From positions 16,623,006 through 16,687,005 of the forward strand of contig NC_087063.1 of NCBI RefSeq assembly GCF_963678635.1: a DNA stretch of 64,000 bases, read 5' to 3'. Below, piece after piece: positions 56,717 through 64,000 of the stretch. Within the stretch, counting starts at the first letter, position 1. The number at the start of each line of letters is the position of its first letter. Under the pieces are notes generated by a model that worked only from the letters and a program-made list of their open reading frames with translations, made no database searches and was not told the DNA's origin. The stretch is from Symsagittifera roscoffensis. Its lineage: Eukaryota > Xenacoelomorpha > Acoela > Convolutidae. A program made the position numbers and the translations under genes.

Positions 56717-57808
56717 ATTTCGAGTGAAATGTTATCAGTGTCATTGTGTGAGTTGATCCAATTGTACTTGTTTAAGTCTTTCAAAATACAAATTCTTCAG
56801 CAGCCTTATGGCCAAAAAAATTGTAGAAATTACTTTACTGTCATGTTAGTACACCCGTTTTACTTTACTCTCATTGTAGTGTAACCTTTCGAAACAATTT
56901 TGTAGATTGTAGATGTATAATCCGAGTAGATTGTAGATTGTAGATTGAATTCTCTCTATGCAGTCCGTTTTACCTCTTTGGCTCTGAACTTCGTGTGCCT
57001 TCTAAAATTTTCCTTCATTTCTTGAAAGCAAGGTAGAGTTACTTTACAGTTTTATCATTACCAATAATGCCTAAAACTTCGATCAACAGCAAACAAATTT
57101 CTATACTTTTTTTCCAAAGAGTGGTAGACTCTTAAATATGAGTTATAAAAAAAGTTACCTCGACATTTTTCGTGATAATCCAACGCTTGTACAAGTTGTC
57201 AGTTTTTGTAGCATAAATAAACTTGTCCGTGCCACAGTACAGAAGTTCGAAGTCGAGAATCAGTTCCAATGTTTGATAATGAGCTCTTAAAATGTTCAGG
57301 GTTGTTCTTCCAAAAAATTACTTCTCAGTTCTTTCGATCTACAGCTTCTTCCGTCCTAAATTAATTTCCATAGTCTTACGAAACGCTGAAATATTAATCA
57401 GCTTGTAAAAGTTCTTTTTTTCCCCGCGGTTTTTCGTAGGTGGTTGTTCAGGTCGACAACGGGTACCAAATCACTTACCCAAAACATTTTCAAGGGTGCA
57501 AGAACTTCAGAAGCTTTGCTACCTTTGGCAGTGTGGTGATTCCCAATTTTTCTAACATGACGACACTTCCGTGCTCGTTGCAGCAAAATCCACAGCTTAA
57601 CGAGATGGGCAAGAAGGTGATTGGCGAGGAAATCTTCGGGTATGGTCAGATTAACTTAAATAACATGACCCCTTTCAGAGGTTTCCCTGGCTTAGCAGTA
57701 TGTCCTCCAACCTTTTTTCCACAATTAAAAAATTGTTCAATGGCAATGGGCAGTGTTTCAAAATGCCCCGTACAATTCAGTGGCGTCAATATTGACGATG
57801 TAGTCTGA
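56634..57808 (+). CDS. Candidate small secreted-protein gene (two exons) overlapping the modular gene's end
   Basis: Exon 1, 56634-56747: ATG (or ATG at 56652) starts MELLAALFLSKLATKI and ends VKCYQCHC at a strong GTGAGT donor in phase 0. Exon 2 starts at 57440 (TTTTTCGTAG acceptor) in phase 0: VVVQVDNGYQITYPKHFQGC, LPCSLQQNPQ, GEEIFGYGQINLNN, open to TGA at 57806. Lys-Cys-Tyr-Gln-Cys after a hydrophobic start recalls Ly6/uPAR proteins, but the later cysteines do not fit that fold clearly. The second exon shares GEE(I/F)(F/Y)GY with exon B6, so it could instead be a divergent ninth B exon. Confidence 0.35.
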
Positions 57809-57962
57809 TGGTTCTAAGAGTGAAAAATTGTCCAGAAACTTATTCATGGCAAGGTGCAGTGGCAATGGGCAGTGTTTCAATATGCCCCCGTACAATTCAG
57901 TGGCGTCAATATTGACGATGCAGCTTAATGGTTCTAAGAGTGAAAAAATGTCGAGAAACTTA
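57742..57962 (+). repeat. 119-bp tandem duplication
   Basis: GGCAATGGGCAGTGTTTCAA(A/T)ATGCCCC...GAGAAACTTATT occurs at 57742 and again at 57861. The first copy carries the stop codon of the preceding ORF. Confidence 0.85.
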
Positions 57963-58319
57963 TTATCCCCTTTATAAAAGCGGCGAGCGTAATCTGACGA
58001 CATACCTTTTTAAATCACTAGCTGGTTAAAGACAGATGTTTGACATCAGTTAGTAGCTTTGTTTCGGAATTACAAGTTTGTAAGGAACGTCTCCAGAAAG
58101 ATTACTTGCGATAGAGTACCAGGCGCAATCCAGCCCGTTAAATTGAAAAAAACTTAGAAAATGCTTTGAAACGAAACCAAGCAATAGCCCTTCTGTAGTC
58201 AAGTACAAGAGATGCTAATCACCGAGTAAATCACAGTTCAAGTGAACTATCAAGTGAACCACAGTTCACTTCTGATCATGAAATTGAAGTATGAGACATT
58301 TAGCGCGAATCTTTTTTCT

Positions 58320-58420
58320 TTCGTTATTTTTGGTGTCCTCTTCTTACACAGTGGGAATTTTGATCATGCCCACTTTCACGTGAACTTTTTCCTAATTCAT
58401 GCAGTCGTTCGATATCTAAA
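58320..58420 (-). repeat. Fragment of the PolB-linked repeat (exon 1 end)
   Basis: The reverse complement GCATGATCAAAATTCCCACTGTGTAAGAAGAGG matches the exon-1 end of the copies at 59506 and 63385. Confidence 0.5.
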
Positions 58421-58479
58421 TCCCTGGGTTAGTTCTTTCATCAAAATCAGGACCTTTTTGAGCTCAAACATTAACAGGT

Positions 58480-59790
58480 TGTTTTCTCAAATTCGATTAC
58501 TGCTAAAGCGTAGCCGCACGGTTGATGAATTTTAATTAATGGCGGGCTGGGTTTTCGCCGATCAAATTGTGGTCCGTATGCTGGTAATAGCAGTGATTTC
58601 AAATCAAATCGAATTACTCCAGATACGTGCCAACGAGCTGTTAGGGTCTTGAACTTGTGGGTATCCGTTACCAGCTGGGGTATTGTGATCGCGAAAGCTT
58701 TGTCCCAATACCACAGTTCTTGGTGTCCTCTCAGACAGTCTAAGGGAGCGCACGTGTAGAAAGATTTGAGGCTATATATCAGATTGGAATGATGCGCTTT
58801 GTGCCTCACGAGTTCCAACTCTTTCGTTTTTTATCAATACGTAGCGATACTTTGACCCATCTGTCAGCAGCAATAAGTCCACTTTCAAGTTAGTCTTGAT
58901 CATGGTGGAGTCTCTTAAGAGCAACAATTCAGCATCGTTGAAATTAACACAAAATTCATTTTTTGCTTGAATCGAAACGTTAAATAGAAAAGTTTGGCTT
59001 ACCGGAAGACTTTGACGTGACGGTTGTTAGGCCTTCCGAATATGTCTAAATCCATATATCTATTGGCGTTTTGCATTACCCATTGAATTTCACAGTTTAT
59101 TTTTTTTCGAGATTGTGGATTAAAAGTTTATTTTTCACTAACACCGAAACTAAATGTGGAGTAGAGGGCAGGCTCATTCAACCTATGTTATACTGGAACG
59201 AAGCAAAATAAAAAGCAACCGTCGTCTCTTTTTGTGTTGATAATTACGAGGAGAGTAGACGCAGGCTAAGTGCATCAAGTGGGTCGAAGTAGGATTGTAC
59301 TTTTATTGGTGGAAAAATTGCAAAGCTGATTTGTAGTTTTTTCAATTTGAACAATTATTCATCCACTGCCATGAGAAAAAAAATTGACTTGGTTGACAAT
59401 CTGTTCAATCAGCTTCCTGTACTGACCAGTGATTTTTGCCTCGTTGAACACTGTCAAGGTCTTGGTGTTTTGTAACAGCATGGTTTTTTCGTAACTTCTA
59501 GTTTCCTTGTTCTACACAGTGGGAAGTTTGATCAAACGCATTTCCACATGAAATGTTTCCTGATTTTTGCAATTTTTTAAGCCCTCTTTTACCTTTTCGA
59601 GTATAAGAGCTTCAATTTTCTCCTTTTTTACATCATAGCTTAAGGCAAGTACTTCTCTTTTTTTCCGTTCGTGAAATCCTGACTGCCCAGTTTCCCCTGA
59701 AAACAGATTCAGTTCCTTTGGTGCAGCAGAGGAGGTCGTCTCAAGGCCATCCCATACAATTAAGGCATTCTTTTTTCAAACTATTTTCAG
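58480..59790 (-). pseudogene. Multi-exon coding remnant leading into a PolB-like (Polinton/virus-type) sequence, copy A
   Basis: Minus-strand pieces: 59500-59790 (DLSYD..-type segment), 59380-59460 (TLTVFNEAKITGQYRKL), 59160-59330, and an exon ending at 59004 (CEIQWVMQNANRYMDLD... NNRHVKVFR). A 90-nt GT-AG intron (58914-59003) joins this in frame to 58913: DSTMIKTNLKVDLLLLTDG, then SKYRYVLIKN. After a frameshift near 58763 come SFYTCAPLDCLRGHQ, HKFKTLTARWHVSGVIRFDL and HQPCGYAL. This block order matches the region before and around exonuclease motif I of protein-primed family-B polymerases in Polinton-like elements. Here Asp-Leu-Lys stands where Asp-Phe-Glu is expected. It is decayed or domesticated; the assignment is inference. 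Confidence 0.5.
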
Positions 59791-59867
59791 AAGTCAAAAA
59801 TTTTCTGCACGGCCGGCTAGGAGCAGATGTCGCAATTCAAGTAAAGTTTGGTGTTCTTGAAGTTACT

Positions 59868-60930
59868 TAAGTTTTTGAGCAAGATATCATGGCTGAGGCA
59901 AAACTTTTTTCCAATAGGGCAAAATCACACTGAAAGCACTGGAAGTACAATAATTAGATGCTACTAACATGAAAAACAAACTTGACAAAAAACAAGCAAC
60001 TTGACAAAAAAAGATATCCAATTAACAACAGGGTTTTTCGAAGCTTTGAGCCAGATAATTCTGATCAACTCGTTCAAATGCAAAAAAAAAGTTTTATTTG
60101 AAGAATTGATTCATAAACAGCCATAAATTTGTACTAGCAAAATTATGGGGTAGCGATAGTTTTTCTAAGGGATAGAAACTCTTGGGGGTTTCTTTCAGCG
60201 TTCCAATTTTTAGTTCAACACTGAAAAAACTTTAAAACTTAGACTGGTTCGGAATGAGCCTAAAATTTCAAATGAGGAGCTTGCTTTTTTTAAACAGATC
60301 GAGCCGTCTTTTTGGTTCATTCAAACCGTAGTCATTGGAAATAGAACAATTTTTATTTTTTGGGTTATTGCTCAAATGACTAAATTACTTTTGAAACTCA
60401 GCTGTTAGAGTTCGGCCTTGTTGAAGTTAATTAGGTTTTCAGCAAGATTCCAAAAGTTTTTCTTGGTTGAAGCGAAACTTTTTTCGATGAAGCCAAAATC
60501 AGACGTAAGCAGGCGTAAATACTAAGAGCACTATTATTAAGGTCATTTAGGAGCTTCTATCATGAAAAACAAAAAGCAAAAAACTTGACAACAATGCATA
60601 TTCATTCAACAACAAGATTTATTGAATCTTTAAGCCAGATATTTCTATTCAACTCGTTCAAAGTGCAAGGGGAAAAAACTGATTCTTAAACAGACGTAAA
60701 TGCTTTATATTAAAACTAAAGAATAGCGATGTTTTTTTAAGGCGTACCGACTCTTGGGGGACTATTTCAGTATTTCAATTACTACTTCAGCCCAAAAACT
60801 AAAATTCAAAAAAATTAGACCAGTTCTGATTGGGCCACAAACTTGAATATTTTCAAATAGGGAAATTGCTGTTTTTTAACAAAAAATCAAGCCGGCTACT
60901 TGGTCAATTCAAACTGTAATTATAAATAAT
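59868..60930 (+). repeat. Divergent tandem repeat, ~570-bp period
   Basis: GCAAGAT..., ATGAAAAACAAA...CTTGACAA, CAACA(A/G)G(A/G)TTT, GAGCCAGATA(A/T)TTCT, CAACTCGTTCAAA and ACTCTTGGGGG occur in order in 59880-60420 and again in 60450-60930. A third partial copy ends the window (63760-64000). Confidence 0.6.
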
Positions 60931-61889
60931 AGAACTCTTTTTTAAAAAACTTTTGAGTGCTGAAGCAGGTCTCCTAAATGCTTCTGCCCTCTTAAAAGTT
61001 TCCATTACTCCTTGAAAATTATAAAAAGAGTTTCCGGCTGTATAAAAATCAGTTTTTATAAAAGATAGCTGCTTGGAGGATAGCTGCTTGAAGTGCAACT
61101 AGCAAAGATTGTCCTGAGCATTGTTATAGAAATAGTTTTTTTACAATTTGTTTCGTCTTTTTTTCAGCCTAGTAAAAAGGTCTGAAGGAAAGAATTAAGA
61201 TCAAGCTTATTTGACACTCATACTAAAAAAAGCAAAGCGAAAAACTGGGTTTGCAGAAAAAAAAAATTGAAAAACTATTTCAAAAATTTTCCGGCTTTTT
61301 GAAGTATTTGATTCCAAAAAAGCGCTTAGAAAGTTTCAAAAATCCTAATGTAACTCAAAGAAAACCACGTTTTTACATTTTAATTTTAGCTATTGTAACC
61401 TTTAACGATATTAAATTAAGCTTTTACAAGACTGCTCGCTCGCTTTATCCGCTCGAAATAAGACCCAAATCCAGAATTTTGAAATCTCGGCGCTGCGAAA
61501 TTTTTTAGCAAAATTTTTCTTACCGTAGAAACCACATTTATATGGGCTTTAAAACCAATCAATACCAGTCAACTCCCTCTGTTGATTTTTTATTATTTGT
61601 GCTAGCTGATTTTGCGTGTAAAAGAAGAAAAATCTAAATTACACCCGAAGGCAAAGTTCCTCCACATTCTTAGACCGCTTGGATCACAAAACCCCTAATT
61701 TTGAAGAAAGTGATGAGTTTTGAGAAGACAAATACCTTGAAAAGACATGAGTAAAAAATAAATACAATTCTTGTCCGCCTCGTCAAAAATTTTGCGAAGA
61801 GCGTATTGATTCACTCGATAGTGTATTGGAAAACCGGGGCTATGTTGAGCTACCACATTACAAGACTTCCAATTGTCATTGTATGTTGC
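60931..61889. other. Nothing recognised
   Basis: AT-rich. Open frames at 60904-61098 and 61251-61508 have no motif, splice or repeat support. Confidence 0.4.
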
Positions 61890-62400
61890 GTCATGCAAAT
61901 TTTCGCACTGCAGAAAGCTGCAATCTGCTCAGGAAAAACGCTCTTCCGCTATGAGATGGCATTGAAACGACATCCTCTGCTGTGCCAACAGAGAGTGCGA
62001 TCTGATGGAAATTGTGTCGACACAGTCTCAAAGACAGAAAACAGGAACTGACGCTCCTAAACTGGAAAGGTTGAATTAGGGTTTGAACAAGGTGCAATTT
62101 CATGTTGAAGTGGGAATAATCAAAATTGAACTTATGGTCAACCAAGTCAATTTTTTTTGTCCTGCGGCAGCCTATGGTTTATTCAAGGACTCGAAAAACT
62201 GCAAACCATTTCCTTTTCACCATTAAAAGCAGGATCCTTCTTCGGCTCACCTGCGTCACTCAGTCCTGCTTCTCCTCTTCTCAGAAATGGCAACATCAAA
62301 GAAGATGATCGTTGCTTTTTATTGCTTCGTTGCAGGGTGACTGAGCACATTTTCTACCCCATATCTAGACAGTGGTTAGAGAAAAATTTCAATAAGTTAC
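61890..62400 (+). pseudogene. PolB-linked repeat, copy C (plus strand)
   Basis: GATGGCATTGAAACGACATCC matches the exon-1 start of copy B. GTCAACCAAGTCAA, then FSPLKAGSFFGSPASLSPAS and DDRCFLLLRC, match copy-B exon 3 (FSPIKVGSYFDALDALSPAS; DDGCFLFC). It is inverted relative to copies A and B and broken by indels. Confidence 0.55.
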
Positions 62401-62884
62401 GAATTATTTGAAATGTTAATACCTCTTTTCCAAGATGCCTCATCTGGTCAAACCCCATTCATGTTTTGTAAAAAAAAGTCAAAACAAAATTTATTTGTAT
62501 TCAGGTTCAACGATGGTGATTTGTTGTCCTTAAGAGTTTTAAACATATTCAAAAAATAATCTGAATGTGGAATCTTTGCTGACAGATGAGTCAAATATCA
62601 CAATATGTTGATGAAAAGTCTCATGAAACTGGTTCGTGATACACAAAGTGCGTCGATTCACATATGAGAATTGTCGCAAATGTTTCTACACAAGCGTTTC
62701 CGTAGGAAATCTGAGCAACAGCCAGAATTGTGCTAACGAAACGATGATGTACTGATGTCAAAAAACGAAGCCAGAAGACGGATACTGTCAAGTTCAAGAA
62801 CATAAAAGCTCGTGTGTACGTACTCAGAGTAACTTAATTTGATTTGGAGTCAGTATACGCGTTAAATAGAAAAGTTTGGCTTAC
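62401..62884. other. Spacer between copies C and B
   Basis: No supported feature. The sequence following copy-B exon 4 does not match the PolB-like part of copy A. Confidence 0.4.
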
Positions 62885-63665
62885 CGAAAGACTTTGACGT
62901 GACGGTTGTTAAACCTTTCGAATCTGTTTAAATCCATATATCTATTGGCGTTTTGCATTACCCATTGAATTTCACAGTTCCTTTTTTTTCGAGATTGTGG
63001 ATTTAAAGTTTATTTTTCACTAACACCGACACTAAATGTGGAGTAGAGGGCAGGCTCATTCAACCTATGTTATACTGGAACGAAGCAAAATAAAAAGCAA
63101 CCGTCGTCTCCTTTTGTGTTGATAATTACGAGGAGAGTAGACGCAGGGCTAAGTGCATCAAGTGCGTCGAAGTAGGATCCTACTTTTATTGGTGAAAAAT
63201 TGCAAAGCTGATTTGCAGTTTTTTCAGTTTGAACAATTATCCATCCACTGCCATAGAAAAAAAGTTTTGACTTGGTTGACAATCTGTTCAACCAGCTTCC
63301 TGTATTGACCATTAGTTTTTGCCTTGTTGAACACTGTCAAGGTCTCGCTGTTTTGTAACAGCATGGTTCTTTCGTAATTTCTAGCTTCCTTGTCCTACAC
63401 AGTGGGAAGTTTGATCAAACGCATTTCCACATGAAATGTTTTCGCAATTTTTGCAATTTTTTAAGCCCTCTTTTACTTTCTCCAATATAAGAGCTTCAAT
63501 TTCCTCCTTTTTTGCATCATAGCTTAAGTCAAGTACTTCTCGTTTTCTCCGTTCGTGAGATCCTGACGGCCCAGTTTCCCCTGAAAACAGATTCAGTTCC
63601 TTTGGTGCAGCAGAAGAGGTCGTCTCAAGGCCATCCCATACAAGTAAGGCGTGCTTTTTCTCAAA
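62885..63665 (-). pseudogene. PolB-linked multi-exon coding remnant, copy B
   Basis: Exon-like pieces on the minus strand: 63665-63381, 94 codons to TAG after an AG (HALLVWDGLETTSSAAP; EVLDLSYDAKKEEIEALIL; Cys-x2-Cys near LKNCKNCENISC). Then 63343-63232 (TLTVFNKAKTNGQYRKLVEQ), 63240-63070 (FSPIKVGSYFDALDALSPAS) and 62978-62885 (CEIQWVMQNANRYMDLN, NNRHVKVFR) with a GTAAGC donor. Codon-level similarity to copy A (mostly third-position and conservative changes) implies that the ancestor was translated. The protein identity is unknown; only its downstream continuation in copy A resembles PolB. Confidence 0.5.
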
Positions 63666-64000
63666 CTATTTTCAAAAGTCAAAAATTTTCTGCACGGCTG
63701 GCTAAGAGCAGATGTCGCAATTCAAGTAGAGTTTGGTGTTCTTGAAGTTACTTAAGTTTTTGAGCGAGATATCATGGCTGAGGCAAAACTTTTTTCCGAT
63801 TGGGCAAAATCACACTGAAAGAACTGGAAGTAAAATATTCAGATGCTACTAACATGAAAACAAACATGAAGAAAAACAAGCAACTTGACAAAAAAAATAT
63901 GTCCAATTAACAACAGGGTTTTTTGAAGCTGTGAGCCAGATAGTTCTGATCAATTCGTTCAAATGCAAAACAAATTTTTTTATATGAAGAATTGATTCAT

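Noticed and set aside
58242-58535. Plus-strand hydrophobic ORF
   Set aside because: It is antisense to repeat fragments shared with 59.5 and 63.4 kb; no start context or splice support.

Overview
The window is nuclear DNA of a metazoan, most likely a marine invertebrate. It has spliced genes with GT-AG introns, three kinds of LTR retroelement, miniature DNA transposons and very AT-rich introns. No rRNA, tRNA or bacterial-type operon was seen. The phylum cannot be fixed from the sequence alone.

The host gene. A plus-strand gene runs through most of the window, from an internal exon at 6133 to about 56.1 kb, and it continues to the left of the window. It is built from a tandem unit of about 120-150 residues that I do not recognise. 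Each unit normally has two exons. An 'A' exon (phase 1 to 0) carries Cys-x-x-Pro...Asn and ends in a Cys-aromatic pair. A 'B' exon (phase 0 to 1) carries Trp...Cys...Phe-x-Cys and a Tyr-Gly-Phe...Gly-x-Tyr...Pro strand pair. Nine units can be assembled, and every one keeps frame. The end of the gene is uncertain, at about 56.7 kb.

The first visible intron. It holds an LTR element of about 18.6 kb on the minus strand (6499-25094): 410-bp LTRs, a 4-bp target duplication and a tRNA-type primer site. It encodes a Gag, a Ty3/gypsy-like Pol, an envelope-like glycoprotein and two or three extra ORFs. Frameshifts and stop codons break it throughout.

The tandem duplication. A segment of about 9.08 kb (24133-33213, repeated from 33216 to about 42591) starts inside that element, spans two host exons and ends inside a second gypsy-type element. 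The duplication added one B and one A exon in frame and so lengthened the protein by one unit. The second gypsy element is complete but decayed in the right copy (37757-44647), where it is joined to a deleted LTR-gag-LTR derivative. The left copy carries a private 122-bp poly-A retroposon.

Left edge: a frameshifted BEL/Pao gag (1-2839, minus), an orphan 167-residue ORF, two minisatellites and a foldback repeat. Right edge (57.7-64 kb): several decayed copies of one multi-exon coding unit, one of which leads into sequence that resembles the N-terminal part of protein-primed family-B DNA polymerases of Polinton/virus type. Divergent tandem repeats lie among them.
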